Numbered from the stretch's first letter, positions 22,958 through 32,445 are shown. The stretch is 44,133 bases of DNA from Parasedimentitalea huanghaiensis (GCF_009753675.1 NZ_WQLV01000022.1:1-44133), one strand, 5' to 3'. Notes: generated by a model not told the origin, from the letters alone. Numbers and translations: made by a program.

Positions 22958-24232
22958 CTACTGTTCCAGAAGAGTTGACCACCAAGCAGCAATTTCGACT
23001 CGCTCAGCCCAATGTTCACCTCGGGCGTAAGCTTTACGGATCTGGTTCTTTTCTACATGTGCAAGGGCGCGTTCGATTGCATCGGCATGCCAAAGACCGG
23101 ATTCATTAGCCAAAGTTGAAAAGGTTGCTCGAAACCCATGGGCGGTCATTTCGTCTCCGCCATATCCCATTCGGCGCAATGCAGCATTCAGTGTGTTTTC
23201 GCTCATACAACGTTTAGATGAGCGAATAGATGGGAAAATCAGTTTTCCCCAGCCAGTCAATTCCTGCAGCTCTTGCAACTTGCCCTGTGCTTGCTCTGAC
23301 AATGGCACCATGTGTGGTCGACGCATCTTTGCACGATGCGCGGGCACAGTCCAAATTGCGGCTTCAAAGTCAATTTCTTCCCACTCTGCCATGCGCAACT
23401 CACCTGGCCGCAATGCTGTCATCGCCAGGAGTTCCATTGCCAACCGAGTTGTGGGTTGCCCGTCAAACCCTGCAATCGCCCGCATAAGGCCTCTCACCTT
23501 TTCCGGATCTGTAATTGCAGATCGATGTTTGACGGGCGGTCGTGTCAAAGCATCTTTCAAGCCAAAGGTCGGATCGTTATCAACCACGCCCAGCGCGATT
23601 GCATATCGAAATACCTGCCCCGCTGCAGACCGCATCCTCAAAGCAGATTCGTGGTTCCCCTTGGCCTCCATCTTCTTGAGAGGCACCAATACATCCCGCG
23701 CAGTCAGCTGGTTAACAGGGTACGCGCCGATATCTGCACAAAGCAAGCGGTGCAGCCATTCCGACTTGGCCAGTGTAGCAGCGGATTTGCCCTCCTGCCG
23801 CTTCTTCTGCAGAAGAGCCTCAGAGAGTTTCTCAAAAGTCTCGCGATGTTCGGCTTCCTGAACAGCTTGTTCTTTTCTGCGTTCGAACGAAGGATCTTTA
23901 CCCTCTGCCAAAAGTTTGCGCGCCTGATCGCGTTTGCCGCGCGCTTGTTTCAGCGAAAGCTCAGGATACCGACCAAACGATAAGAGCTTTTCTTTCCGCA
24001 TCCAACGGTACTTGAATCGCCAAAGCTTGGATCCTCCAGGGTTCACCAAAACAAACAAATCATCGAAGTCAGCTTGCTTGTAAGGTCTATCTTTAGGCTT
24101 TAGCGCACGGATCTTAGCATCACCCAGAACTGGCATCTGGGGATACCCTTTATTCCTACTCTCCGCTGCACCCCAAGCCATACCCCCAATCAGGGAGGAT
24201 TCAGTAGGATTACCTCGGACAATCTCGGACAT
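22958..24232 (-). CDS. P4-type tyrosine integrase (DUF4102 family)
   Basis: The 424-residue protein has the N-terminal DUF4102/arm-binding domain (about 35-115, with LGDAKIRALKPKDRPYKQAD and LSFGRYPELSLKQARGKRD), a core-binding domain, and a C-terminal catalytic domain. Catalytic residues are the Arg in TALRPGELR, the Lys in HRAKMRRPH, the His and Arg in HGFRATFST, the His in LAHVEKN, and the Tyr in AYARGEHW. Enzymes of this type insert islands into tRNA 3' ends. It starts 68 bp from the 3' end of tRNA-Phe, the classic arrangement. Up to 33 residues of the N-terminus may be non-genuine, since MPVLGDAKIRAL looks like the usual family start. Confidence 0.92.
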   Translation of the reverse strand: MSEIVRGNPTESSLIGGMAWGAAESRNKGYPQMPVLGDAKIRALKPKDRPYKQADFDDLFVLVNPGGSKLWRFKYRWMRKEKLLSFGRYPELSLKQARGKRDQARKLLAEGKDPSFERRKEQAVQEAEHRETFEKLSEALLQKKRQEGKSAATLAKSEWLHRLLCADIGAYPVNQLTARDVLVPLKKMEAKGNHESALRMRSAAGQVFRYAIALGVVDNDPTFGLKDALTRPPVKHRSAITDPEKVRGLMRAIAGFDGQPTTRLAMELLAMTALRPGELRMAEWEEIDFEAAIWTVPAHRAKMRRPHMVPLSEQAQGKLQELQELTGWGKLIFPSIRSSKRCMSENTLNAALRRMGYGGDEMTAHGFRATFSTLANESGLWHADAIERALAHVEKNQIRKAYARGEHWAERVEIAAWWSTLLEQ

Positions 24233-24300
24233 CTCGTTCGAGATTTTCGATAGAAACTAAAGTATTATAGGATGTATTAGTCCACAACTGGAAGATATTG

Positions 24301-24376
24301 TGGTGCCCAGGGGCGGAATCGAACCACCGACACGAGGATTTTCAATCCACTGCTCTACCCCTGAGCTACCCGGGCA
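24301..24376 (-). tRNA. tRNA-Phe (GAA)
   Basis: The minus strand reads TGCCCGGGTAGCTCAGGGG at the 5' end, an anticodon stem-loop with GATTGAAAATC giving anticodon GAA, a GGTTCGATTC T-loop, and CCTGGGCACCA at the 3' end with an encoded CCA. The acceptor stem pairs fully, with one G-U. The 3' end faces the P4-type integrase, so this is the probable integration site of the island to its left. Confidence 0.95.
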
Positions 24377-24456
24377 CGGGAAGGCTTATCGCCTTGGGTG
24401 TGGGCCTTCTATGACGTCGAGGTCACAGTGTCCAGAGGCATTTTTCAAGAAAACTA

Positions 24457-24639
24457 CTAATGTTTGGTTTGAGTATTTCGGTCTGCTTCTTCCAATGCTT
24501 TTTCAAGATCTTCGGGGTCCTGGCTCGGCACTGAATATGAACCGCTCAACCATTTTCCCAAGTCGATATCAGCACAGCGCTTGCTACAAAACGGGCGGTA
24601 GGTCGCAACGGTTTCTTTATCGCAGATTGGGCAGCTCAT
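24457..24639 (-). CDS. yacG: DNA gyrase inhibitor YacG
   Basis: This 60-residue zinc protein has CPICDKETVATYRPFCSKRC, the paired CxxC and CxxxC motifs of YacG, then DIDLGKWLSGSYSVP, which is the family signature. YacG binds GyrB and inhibits gyrase in E. coli. The ATG at 24639 overlaps the stop of the upstream RNase G-like gene (ATGA), so they are co-transcribed with maf. It is the last gene before tRNA-Phe on this strand. Confidence 0.93.
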   Translation of the reverse strand: MSCPICDKETVATYRPFCSKRCADIDLGKWLSGSYSVPSQDPEDLEKALEEADRNTQTKH

Positions 24640-25670
24640 GACAGCAACTCGCTCAGTAAATTTGTCAATGTTGCCCGACCGCGTTTGCGCTGCAGCTCAT
24701 AATGCCCTAGCGGAGTCCAGCCCACCAACAATGTCTCTTCGGTGTCAGCACGAAATGCGGCGCGCAGCGCAGTTTCAAAGGCACGTCTGTCCTTTTTCGG
24801 CATGGGAGCCAGGTCCAGTACGATCTGACCGCCCAACCCACGCAGCCGCAGGGCGCGCGGCAGGGCCTTAGCACAGGCCATATTGGCCTTAACGCCAGCC
24901 GCCAGTGATACATCAGCGCCCGTGTTCACATCCACCGCGACCAGGGCCCGGGTGGGTTCGACAAACAAAAAGGCGCCGCCTGACATCGGCTCGCGAATAT
25001 CACGCACAACTTCCAGCGCTTCCAGCACACCATGGTGTTCAAATCCGCCAGGCTCGCGTTCAATCTCGGCCGCTTCTGACCAGTCACGCCAGGCCAGCAG
25101 ATGCGGCGTATCCCCTTCGGTCAACGCCTGTGGCTCGGTGCCTTGATCCGCCATCACGGCAGCAGCCATATCCGCCATGGCCGAAATATCGTCGGCAATT
25201 TCATCTGCATCAGCGCCATCGCAAGCCGAACGCAGAATCAACCCATGTTCACTATCACCCATAGTCTCATGTGCCACTTCCAGAAGCCGGTTGCGCTCGT
25301 CCTCGTCGCGGATCGAGCGCGAGATGTTCAATCCCGGCGCCTCAGGGGTGACAATGGCATATCGGCTTTTAAACAGGATCTTTTGGGTGACCGGGATAGC
25401 CTTGCCATCTTCGGCATAGCCCGTAACCTGGACCAACAGCATTTGACCCGGGGCCAACCCCTTAACCTGACGTAAAAATGCTGGGCCATCCGGCGTGCTC
25501 AGGAACATTCCCCCCTGCCCTTTGACCGGACGATCAGCGCGGGCCCGGTAAATGGTCCCTGGCGTAGGTAAATCGCTTTCGATCAGAACATCGTCCAGCT
25601 TGCCATTCACAATCAGCGCCGCAGCTTCACGGCCCTTTACGTGGTCAAGAATGATAGTACGGCCCTTCAT
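24636..25670 (-). CDS. Ribonuclease E/G family protein
   Basis: This 344-residue protein belongs to the RNase E/G family, endoribonucleases of rRNA and mRNA processing. The catalytic core is visible, with metal-binding Asp residues in [13 protein letters not shown] and [16 protein letters not shown]. It is much shorter than RNase E and has a reduced S1 region, and the Zn-link Cys pair of RNase E is not visible. This short form next to maf and yacG is standard in alphaproteobacteria. The start overlaps the maf stop (ATGA). Confidence 0.88.
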   Translation of the reverse strand: MKGRTIILDHVKGREAAALIVNGKLDDVLIESDLPTPGTIYRARADRPVKGQGGMFLSTPDGPAFLRQVKGLAPGQMLLVQVTGYAEDGKAIPVTQKILFKSRYAIVTPEAPGLNISRSIRDEDERNRLLEVAHETMGDSEHGLILRSACDGADADEIADDISAMADMAAAVMADQGTEPQALTEGDTPHLLAWRDWSEAAEIEREPGGFEHHGVLEALEVVRDIREPMSGGAFLFVEPTRALVAVDVNTGADVSLAAGVKANMACAKALPRALRLRGLGGQIVLDLAPMPKKDRRAFETALRAAFRADTEETLLVGWTPLGHYELQRKRGRATLTNLLSELLS

Positions 25671-26248
25671 GCGGCGGCCTCCTTATGAACTGAATATCCC
25701 GCGACTTGCAGCAGGTTTGCGGTTTCGGCCAATGGCAGGCCGACGATGCCTGTAAACGAACCACTGATCCAGGGGATCAGAGCGCCTGCCGGCCCCTGAA
25801 TGGCATAGCCACCCGCCTTGCCCTGCCAGTCATTACTGGCAAGGTACGCATTGAGTTCAAGATCAGACAGCCGTTTCATCCGCACCTGGGACACCACGTC
25901 CTTTTGCCAGATTTTGTCTCCGCGGCGCAGCGATAGTGCTGTGATCACCCGGTGCCGACGACCAGACAGGGCCAGCAGGAATTCTGCGGCTTCACCAGCA
26001 TCAGCAGGCTTGCCCAAAATTCTGCGGCCCAGCGCTACAGTCGTATCCGCACACAGAATCAGGTCATCGCTGTCAGCCCGGACCGCCAACACCTTTTCAT
26101 GCGCAATGCGATTACAGTAGTCCCGTGGTAGTTCGGCTTTCTTCGGGGTTTCATCGATATCAGGAGGCCGCACATCATCAGGGGTAATCCCCAATTGCGC
26201 CAAAAGCTCCAGCCGCCGTGGACTGCCCGATCCCAAAATGAATGCCAT
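25667..26248 (-). CDS. maf: Maf family nucleotide pyrophosphatase
   Basis: The 193-residue protein has the Maf signature [15 protein letters not shown] at the N-terminus and the DTT loop in [17 protein letters not shown]. Maf proteins hydrolyse non-canonical or canonical nucleoside triphosphates in housecleaning or division control. Two consecutive ATG codons (26251, 26248) are possible starts; [12 protein letters not shown] is the usual one. It is the first gene of the minus-strand maf - RNase G-like - yacG run. Confidence 0.93.
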   Translation of the reverse strand: MAFILGSGSPRRLELLAQLGITPDDVRPPDIDETPKKAELPRDYCNRIAHEKVLAVRADSDDLILCADTTVALGRRILGKPADAGEAAEFLLALSGRRHRVITALSLRRGDKIWQKDVVSQVRMKRLSDLELNAYLASNDWQGKAGGYAIQGPAGALIPWISGSFTGIVGLPLAETANLLQVAGYSVHKEAAA

Positions 26249-26390
26249 CACTGACCCTTTTGCCTTTGTGAGCCTGCTTACATCTCAGCAGATACTTATC
26301 AGAAGTCACCAGTCAAACCGGGCAATCTTCTTTTGATAGAATGCCTCAGTTAGAGGCCTTGGCCTTGCAATACAAAGCCGAATGACAAAA

Positions 26391-26413
26391 GCCCGGCGGG
26401 TAAGCCGGGCTTT
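26391..26413 (-). terminator. Rho-independent terminator after infA
   Basis: GCCCGGC (26391-26397) pairs with GCCGGGC (26404-26410) around a 6-base loop. It is preceded by AAAA on the plus strand, which gives a T-run on the minus strand. It lies 22 bp after the infA stop and is bidirectional in form. Confidence 0.85.
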
Positions 26414-26434
26414 GATCGTCAATCAGGATCGCGC

Positions 26435-26653
26435 TTACTTAAAGCGATAGTTGATCCGTCCCTTGGTCAGGTCATAAGGAGTCATCTCCACCTGAACCTT
26501 GTCGCCAGCCAGAACGCGGATGCGGTTTTTGCGCATCTTGCCTGCCGTGTGTGCGATGATCTCATGGCCGTTTTCCAGCTCGACCCGAAACGTCGCATTG
26601 GGCAAGAGTTCCTTCACGACACCGGGAAATTCGAGCGTATCTTCCTTGGCCAT
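26435..26653 (-). CDS. infA: Translation initiation factor IF-1
   Basis: This is a complete 72-residue IF-1 with the S1-like OB fold ([20 protein letters not shown], then [20 protein letters not shown] and KGRINYRFK). IF-1 binds the ribosomal A site during initiation. Length and ends are typical. It is flanked by the terminator downstream and by an unusually long gap of about 840 bp upstream. Confidence 0.98.
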   Translation of the reverse strand: MAKEDTLEFPGVVKELLPNATFRVELENGHEIIAHTAGKMRKNRIRVLAGDKVQVEMTPYDLTKGRINYRFK

Positions 26654-27493
26654 GTTCTCTCCATTTTTGGTTATCCCCGCCTATATGCGGGATGTGCGCT
26701 TAAATGGGGGCTTTTGCCCTGATTTTCAAGGGTGCAATCGCTGCTGGGGGCTAAATGTGACCGATTTCACCCGCTCTCGCTGCGCACCCCGTTAACAGAG
26801 GTTCAGAACCAGCCCAATTGCGCGCGCATACGAAACATCTGCAAGGCGAATTACAGCCAAAGCCCACTTCGGTATGGTTAAGCTATGCTCAACCTGCCCC
26901 TGCCTGAGTGAACCCGGTGACAAAGGGGCCAAACCTGAAATCCATACTGACGCTTACTCCAACATACACAACCATTCCATTGAGCCAACAAACGAGGCCA
27001 TAATATTCAACACTGGTGTTTCAGAACCAAAGTCCTTGCGCCAGTCCGCTCACATCGGAAACATGCTGAACCATTCACCTCACATTAAATAGTTGTTTTT
27101 TAACAACCCACTACATCAAATCAAATCACTTGGACGCAATAGATCTTCAATATAACGCTCGAGTTCACACCCCAAATCTCACACTGTGAACAATCCAAGA
27201 ATTGCTATTCCAAAGCACATTGTCGCCATGTGACAGCGCGTAAGCTCAGCCCAATTGACTACCGCAGAGCAGTGGCGCCATCTCCATCGAGGTCTACACA
27301 GGAACCATCGAACCGCGTCCCCAACCAAAGATGCCAGCATCCCAAGAAACAGCTTGGCCGTCATATTGTTCCAACCAACACAACAGGTAGGTGAACTTAC
27401 CGCCATGTCGCGCCCCTTGTTACGGGCATGCAGGAGGTTCTAAGGCAAATCTCTGACCGTACACGATGATCGCGACATCAGCGAATCAGCAGC
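26654..27493. other. Long gene-poor gap between infA and the phosphatase gene
   Basis: About 840 bp separate infA from the low-molecular-weight phosphatase gene, although these are close neighbours in the usual family order. It must contain the infA promoter. A 72-codon frame at 26874-27092 (plus) and a 75-codon frame at 27179-27406 (minus) are present, but neither shows a recognisable domain, good RBS, or gene-like codon use. The composition is more AT-rich than the flanking genes. It may be decayed inserted DNA. Confidence 0.45.
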
Positions 27494-27952
27494 CTATTGC
27501 TTTTGAGTTGGCGCACCCCAGCGTTTAGTCAGATGTTGGATGATCTGGTCACGGGATTGGCGATAGCTAGCCAGCTTTGCTTCACGACCTTCGCCCAAGC
27601 CAGTTGGGTCCATAATTGGCCAGTACTCAACATCCAAATGAAAAAACCTGGTCAACTCCAATGCTCGGCGCTGGCTGGCAGGAGACAAGGCGACAACCAG
27701 ATCAAACGACGAGAGATCATCACCCCAGCGCTCCATCTCATCAAAGGAGCGCGAACGATGACGCGACAATTCAACGCCGATCTCCTGACAAACTGAGATG
27801 GAAAACCCATCAATTTCCATGTCGGTCTTAACCCCAGCCGACTGCACATATGTACCGGTGCCGTAGAATTTTTTCATAATGCCCTCGGCCATAGGGGAGC
27901 GCACCGAGTTATGGTCACAACAAAACAATACCGATTGTGGCAACTCGCTCAA
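27494..27952 (-). CDS. Low-molecular-weight phosphotyrosine phosphatase family protein
   Basis: This 152-residue protein has the P-loop Cx5R in FCCDHNSVRSPMAEG near the N-terminus and the general-acid Asp in IMDPTG, which places it in the LMW-PTP/ArsC-like fold. It could be a phosphotyrosine phosphatase or an arsenate-reductase-like enzyme. The adjacent genes give no arsenic context, so phosphatase is preferred. It starts 3 bp after the UPF0262 gene and is part of the same minus-strand run. Confidence 0.88.
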   Translation of the reverse strand: MSELPQSVLFCCDHNSVRSPMAEGIMKKFYGTGTYVQSAGVKTDMEIDGFSISVCQEIGVELSRHRSRSFDEMERWGDDLSSFDLVVALSPASQRRALELTRFFHLDVEYWPIMDPTGLGEGREAKLASYRQSRDQIIQHLTKRWGAPTQKQ

Positions 27953-27955
27953 CCG

Positions 27956-28435
27956 TCAGCCTCCGAAATGCAGCACACAGATCAACGTAAACAAACGTCG
28001 GGCAGTGTCGGTATCAATCTCTGCTTTACCTGCCAACCGCTCTTGCAACACACGACTGCCTTCGTTGTGAATGCCGCGGCGCGCCATATCGATCGTTTCG
28101 ATTTGGCTCGGCGGTAGCGTTTTGACGGCTGTGAAATAGCTTTCGCAAATCTGGTAGTAATCTTTAACCACCTGTCGAAACGGTGACAGCGACAGATGAA
28201 ATTCCGCTGCTTTACCGCCGTTCTCGGTTGCAACATCAAAAACCAATCGCTTATCACGAATTGCTAGTCCCAGATGGTAAGGACCCGGCGGCAGGTCGCG
28301 ATCATCCCGTAACGGCAACGCAAAGGAGTTTTCCTCGATCAGGTCAAAAATCGCCACCCTGCGTTCCTGCTCAATCTCAGGCGTCGGCGGAGGCAGATTA
28401 CGATCGTCCAACTCGATGTGGCTAATGCGGCTCAT
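27956..28435 (-). CDS. UPF0262 family protein
   Basis: The 159-residue protein matches the alphaproteobacterial UPF0262 family, which has no known function: HIELDDRNLPPPTPEIEQER near the start, VVKDYYQICESYF in the middle, and IDMARRGIHNEGS then ARRLFTLICVLHFGG at the end. I chose the ATG at 28435 because MSRISHIELDD is the usual beginning; the frame extends 5 codons further. It is linked to the phosphatase gene downstream by a 3-bp gap. Confidence 0.9.
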   Translation of the reverse strand: MSRISHIELDDRNLPPPTPEIEQERRVAIFDLIEENSFALPLRDDRDLPPGPYHLGLAIRDKRLVFDVATENGGKAAEFHLSLSPFRQVVKDYYQICESYFTAVKTLPPSQIETIDMARRGIHNEGSRVLQERLAGKAEIDTDTARRLFTLICVLHFGG

Positions 28436-28558
28436 TCTTTTTTGTCTCACTGCACGTATGCTTTGCCTCAGAGGTATCTCAAGCCGCCAACGGGGGCAAT
28501 GCGCAGCGTTTAAACAAATGACAAGCAGGCATCATCGGCAAAGTACCGCAAAAAAGCC

Positions 28559-28770
28559 TTTATGCCTCCGGCGGGGATATTTTGAGCTAGATGAAGTAAC
28601 GGATTCTTAACTATACCCGCCAAGCCTGACGAGGCGGTACAGGCGGGGACGCCGATGACCGCGCTGGGTGAAACTTCCTGGACATTCCAGGAAGCGGATC
28701 CCTTATTCATCTAGCCCTAAATATCCCGGGGTGAATTGACCGAAGGTCAAGTGGGGCAGAGCCCCACCTT
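28559..28770. repeat. Roseobacter-type intergenic palindromic sequences
   Basis: The 340-bp gap between the UPF0262 gene and hisD has no gene but several short structures: GCCTCCGGCGGGGATATTTT near 28565, an inverted repeat TTCCTGG/CCAGGAA (28675-28693), TTGACC-GAA-GGTCAA (28736-28750), and GTGGGGC-AGA-GCCCCAC (28751-28767). The CCTCCGGCGGGGATATTTT and CCCGGGGTGAATTGACC blocks resemble sequences repeated in intergenic regions of many roseobacter genomes. They probably act as terminators or REP-like elements. Confidence 0.65.
28751..28767 (-). terminator. Hairpin terminator after hisD
   Basis: GTGGGGC and GCCCCAC form a 7-bp GC-rich stem with a 3-base loop, 10 bp after the hisD stop on the minus strand, followed by a second hairpin (TTGACC/GGTCAA). 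There is no long T-run on the minus strand, so the efficiency is unknown. Confidence 0.5.
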
Positions 28771-28776
28771 TTCCAC

Positions 28777-30078
28777 TCAATCGTTCAGCGCGTCCAACCG
28801 TGCCCGTACAGACAATCCATGTGCTTCCAGGCTTTCACTAATCGCCAGAGCCTCAGCCGCAGGCCCAATCGCGCGCAGGGCGGCTGGGGTCATCTGGCTA
28901 AGAGTGGTGCGCTTGAGGAAATCCATCACCGATAGCCCGGACGAAAATCGCGCCGAGCGCGCAGTGGGCAGCACATGGTTGGGACCACCAACATAGTCGC
29001 CAATCGCCTCGGGGGTATATTGCCCAAGAAAAATAGCGCCGGCATGCACTGTCTTTTGGCTATACATCTCTGGATCAGCCACGCAGAGTTCCAGATGTTC
29101 GGGGGCTATGCGGTTGGACAATGCGGCAGCCTGATCCAGATCAGCCACGGTGATCACTGCACCAAAATCGCGCCAGCTGGGGCCAGCTATGGCGCGCCGT
29201 TGCAGCGTTTCGAGCCGTTTCTCAACCGCATCAGCCACTGCACGACCAAATTCCGCATTGTCTGTAATCAGGATCGACTGGGCGCTTTCGTCGTGTTCAG
29301 CCTGGCTCAGCAGGTCGAGCGCGATCCAGTCCGGGTTGTTATCTTTGTCAGCAATCACCAGAATTTCGGAAGGACCGGCGATCATATCGATACCCACCTT
29401 ACCAAACACCCGCCGTTTCGCCGCCGCAACAAAGGCGTTGCCGGGGCCTGTGATTTTATCCACAGGAGCGATGCTTTCAGTCCCATACGCCAGTGCTGCG
29501 ATCGCCTGCGCACCGCCGATACGGTAGACCTCATCCACGCCAGCGATCCGGGCCGCCAGTAAAACCAGTGGATTGATCTGACCATCCGGTGTTGGAACCG
29601 TAATTGCCAACCGCGGCACGCCTGCAACTTTGGCTGGAATGGCGTTCATCAACACCGAAGAGGGATAGGTGGCCAGGCCACCCGGCACATAAAGACCAGC
29701 AGCAGACACCGGCGACCAACGCCAACCCAGGGTCGCACCGGCCTCGTCCTTCCAACTGTCGTCCGCTGGCATCTGTCGCTCATGATAGGCGCGGATACGT
29801 TCAGCAGCCAATTCCAATGCTGCACGATCATCTGCGGACACCTGAGCAATGGCCCTGTCAATTTCCTCTGCCGAGAATGCCATCCCATTGGCCGTCAAAT
29901 CCAGACGATCAAACTTCGAGGTCAGCTCAAGCACTGCGGCATCACCCCGCGCGCGGACATCAGCGATGATATCCGCGACGACCACATCAACATCGGGGCT
30001 GTCTTCTCGCTTAGCCCCCAGCAGTGCTGCAAACTTGGTTTCAAAATCAGGCGCGGTGGCATCAAGAAACTGCGGCAT
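28777..30078 (-). CDS. hisD: Histidinol dehydrogenase
   Basis: The 433-residue enzyme carries out the last two steps of histidine synthesis, L-histidinol to L-histidine with two NAD+. Family motifs are present: zinc ligands in QAEHDESAQSILIT, the active-site segment YTPEAIGDYVGGPNHVLPT, and TGPGNAFVAAAKRRVFG. Length is standard. The frame extends to 30126, but the ATG at 30078 (MPQFLDATAPDF) follows AGGAG and is the usual start. It lies downstream of DUF2948 and murA; no other his genes are in the window. Confidence 0.97.
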   Translation of the reverse strand: MPQFLDATAPDFETKFAALLGAKREDSPDVDVVVADIIADVRARGDAAVLELTSKFDRLDLTANGMAFSAEEIDRAIAQVSADDRAALELAAERIRAYHERQMPADDSWKDEAGATLGWRWSPVSAAGLYVPGGLATYPSSVLMNAIPAKVAGVPRLAITVPTPDGQINPLVLLAARIAGVDEVYRIGGAQAIAALAYGTESIAPVDKITGPGNAFVAAAKRRVFGKVGIDMIAGPSEILVIADKDNNPDWIALDLLSQAEHDESAQSILITDNAEFGRAVADAVEKRLETLQRRAIAGPSWRDFGAVITVADLDQAAALSNRIAPEHLELCVADPEMYSQKTVHAGAIFLGQYTPEAIGDYVGGPNHVLPTARSARFSSGLSVMDFLKRTTLSQMTPAALRAIGPAAEALAISESLEAHGLSVRARLDALND

Positions 30079-30140
30079 CGGGCTCTCCTTTGAGCGCTGA
30101 ATAGCCGGGCACGCAGGCAGGCTCAAGCAAATTGGGTTGG

Positions 30141-30617
30141 TTAGTCCCCATGTCCCGGAGCCTTGCCCGAGGGGGCCTGATACGGGCGGGTAACATCGCG
30201 TAGTGTGACGCCAAGCGCTTCGACCGACAAACGCAGCACACCATCACCCGCCAGTGTCAGCAATACATGCCCAGTGCCATCTTCGCCGGGTTCAAAGCTC
30301 ACATCCAAGAGCGACAGAATGATGTCCCGATCGCTACGATCGACTCCCTGCGATGCCACCGACAACACATTGTCGATGACAAGCAAGGACTGAACGCGTT
30401 CATAGGCGCGGCCACGAGCTTTGGCAGCGTCACTGTCTTCCCAACGGAACCGGTTCAACAGCAGTGCAAAACGGAACTGCTTTGCCTCCCAGCGCATTTC
30501 GGTGACCGGGAACACCGCATCCTGCGTCAGTGACGAGATAACTTGCAGGTCCTCACCTGTCAGTGCGCCAAGGTTCAACGGTGCTTCGCCGCCCTCTTCA
30601 AATGTTGCGTCGGCCAT
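30141..30617 (-). CDS. DUF2948 family protein
   Basis: The 158-residue protein has the features of the alphaproteobacterial DUF2948 family (ALTGEDLQVISSLTQDAVF, WEAKQFRFALLLNRFRWED, and RGVDRSDRD-like SQGVDRSDRDIILSLL). Its function is unknown. It overlaps the murA stop by one base, so the two are co-translated, and it precedes hisD by about 60 bp. Confidence 0.9.
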   Translation of the reverse strand: MADATFEEGGEAPLNLGALTGEDLQVISSLTQDAVFPVTEMRWEAKQFRFALLLNRFRWEDSDAAKARGRAYERVQSLLVIDNVLSVASQGVDRSDRDIILSLLDVSFEPGEDGTGHVLLTLAGDGVLRLSVEALGVTLRDVTRPYQAPSGKAPGHGD

Positions 30618-31885
30618 TATTGTCCCTTGATCCGTTCAATTTTTGCGCCAACACCTGAAAGCTTGCCCACCACATGCTCATAGCCGCGATCCAGATGATA
30701 AACCCGGCTGACCACAGTTTCACCCTCAGCAGCCAAGCCAGCCAGGATGAGAGACACCGAAGCCCGTAGGTCGGTTGCCATCACGGGGGCGCCTTTCAAT
30801 CGGTCTACGCCGGTCACTGTGGCAGTCCCACCATGCACATCAATCTGTGCGCCCATCCGGATCAACTCAGGAGCATGCATGAACCGGTTCTCAAAAATTT
30901 TCTCTTCCAGCACCGAGGTGCCATTAGCGGTGCACAGCAATGCCATCATCTGAGCCTGCAGATCGGTTGGGAAACCGGGGAAGGGTTCGGTGACAACATC
31001 TACGGCGCTAATCCGACCATTGCGGCGCGCAACTTTCAGACCTTTGTCAGTTTCCTCGACCGAGATCCCAGCGGCGTCCAGCTTTTCGCAGAATGCACCT
31101 ACCAGATTTAGGCGACCTCCCAGCAGCTCAACCTCGCCGCCGCAAATAGCTGGCGCCAGCATATAGGTGCCCAGCTCAATCCGGTCTGTAACAACAGGGT
31201 GCGTCGCCCCGTGCAGCCGGTCAACACCCTGAACGGTAATGGTTGATGTACCATCGCCGTCAATCTGGGCGCCCATTTTACGCAGGCAATCCGCCAGATC
31301 CACAATTTCCGGTTCACGCGCAGCGTTGTTGATAACCGTGGTGCCCTTGGCCAAGGTCGCCGCCATCAGTACGTTTTCGGTGGCCCCGACTGAGACCAGA
31401 GGAAAATCAACGGTTCCGCCCTTTAGCCCACCGGGGGCCTTTGCGTGGACATAGCCATCTTTTAGCTCCAGTTCGGCGCCCAGCGCTTCTAGTGCTTTTA
31501 GGTGCAAATCAACCGGCCGGGCGCCAATGGCACAGCCACCGGGCAACGACACAACCGCATGTCCGTCCCGCGCCAGCATCGGCCCCAGAACCAGAATCGA
31601 CGCACGCATTTTGCGCACGATGTCATAGTCAGCAGTATGATTGTTGATATCGTGGCTGGACATCGCCAGCACCTGGCCGTCCTGAAGGCTGGTAACTTCG
31701 GCACCCAGCGACTGCAGCAGCTCGGTCATGGTTTTAATATCGCTAAGCCGTGGCGCATTGGTCAGCGTAAGCGGCTCTTCGCTGAGCAGCGTTGCCGGCA
31801 TCAGCGTTAAGCAGGCGTTTTTTGCCCCTGCAATCGGAATTTGGCCGTTCAGCTCGCCGCCGCCACTTACCAGTATCGAATCCAT
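30617..31885 (-). CDS. murA: UDP-N-acetylglucosamine 1-carboxyvinyltransferase
   Basis: This 422-residue MurA performs the first committed step of peptidoglycan synthesis, transfer of enolpyruvate from PEP to UDP-GlcNAc. The catalytic loop carries the Cys in [16 protein letters not shown], the Cys form that is sensitive to fosfomycin. Other family motifs are [24 protein letters not shown] and [16 protein letters not shown]. Length and both ends are standard. It starts 6 bp after a small basic ORF and runs into DUF2948. Confidence 0.98.
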   Translation of the reverse strand: MDSILVSGGGELNGQIPIAGAKNACLTLMPATLLSEEPLTLTNAPRLSDIKTMTELLQSLGAEVTSLQDGQVLAMSSHDINNHTADYDIVRKMRASILVLGPMLARDGHAVVSLPGGCAIGARPVDLHLKALEALGAELELKDGYVHAKAPGGLKGGTVDFPLVSVGATENVLMAATLAKGTTVINNAAREPEIVDLADCLRKMGAQIDGDGTSTITVQGVDRLHGATHPVVTDRIELGTYMLAPAICGGEVELLGGRLNLVGAFCEKLDAAGISVEETDKGLKVARRNGRISAVDVVTEPFPGFPTDLQAQMMALLCTANGTSVLEEKIFENRFMHAPELIRMGAQIDVHGGTATVTGVDRLKGAPVMATDLRASVSLILAGLAAEGETVVSRVYHLDRGYEHVVGKLSGVGAKIERIKGQ

Positions 31886-31891
31886 CTGCCG

Positions 31892-32053
31892 TTATCCTTC
31901 TGACTTGCCTGTCTGTTTATTATCGGCACCTGTGCCTGATCGCGCCTTTGCCTGAGCCTTGCGCCGGGCCATATTGGCCTTCAACGCAGCCTTTAGCCGG
32001 TCTTCGCGTGCAGGGGAATTATTGCCGCTTTTGGGTGTTTTCTTATCTGCCAT
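31892..32053 (-). CDS. Small basic hypothetical protein upstream of murA
   Basis: This 53-residue protein starts MADKKTPKSGNNSPAREDRL and is rich in Lys, Arg and Ala, with a central amphipathic helix LKAALKANMARRKAQAKAR. I do not recognise a named family. The ATG at 32053 has AGGG 4 bases upstream; the longer frame to 32233 is unlikely. It ends 6 bp before murA, so it probably shares the transcript. Small basic proteins like this are found before murA in related bacteria. Confidence 0.65.
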   Translation of the reverse strand: MADKKTPKSGNNSPAREDRLKAALKANMARRKAQAKARSGTGADNKQTGKSEG

Positions 32054-32258
32054 AAACCCTGTGTAACTCAGTCTGAAAAAACCGTCCAGATTACCCTTGC
32101 ACAGTTCTTCGATTGCCCCTAAAAGCCCCCTCACCGGCGCTGCTGCAGCCCAGAGAGAGTTCTTTCTGATGCAAAGCAAGTTCGGTTGGTTAGGTTGCCG
32201 AACGACACGGGGTTTTCCAGTCCCACAGGCCACCTGATAAGATGCTGGAAAACGGTGC

Positions 32259-32333
32259 GCTGTGGTAGCTCAGTGGTAGAGCACACCCTTGGTAAGGGTG
32301 AGGTCTGGAGTTCAATCCTCCATCACAGCACCA
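32259..32333 (+). tRNA. tRNA-Thr (GGT)
   Basis: GCTGTGGTAGCTCAGTGG begins the acceptor and D arm. The anticodon loop CTTGGTAAG has anticodon GGT at 32291-32293, the T-loop reads GTTCAATCC, and CACAGCACCA closes the acceptor with an encoded CCA. All four stems pair. It is divergent from the murA run. Confidence 0.95.
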
Positions 32334-32445
32334 TTTCTATTTAGCTACAGCAAATAGTCGACTTGATAGCAATCTCGTCTGTTGGGCCACGGCCCCATTG
32401 AAGCTGTTGGTACCTACCAGCAGCTCCATCAGTCTCACAGGCAAA

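Noticed and set aside
26874-27092. 72-codon frame in the infA gap
   Set aside because: No RBS, domain or gene-like codon pattern; too weak to call a gene.
28975-29562. Plus-strand frame of 195 codons antisense to hisD
   Set aside because: It is a shadow of the highly conserved hisD sequence.
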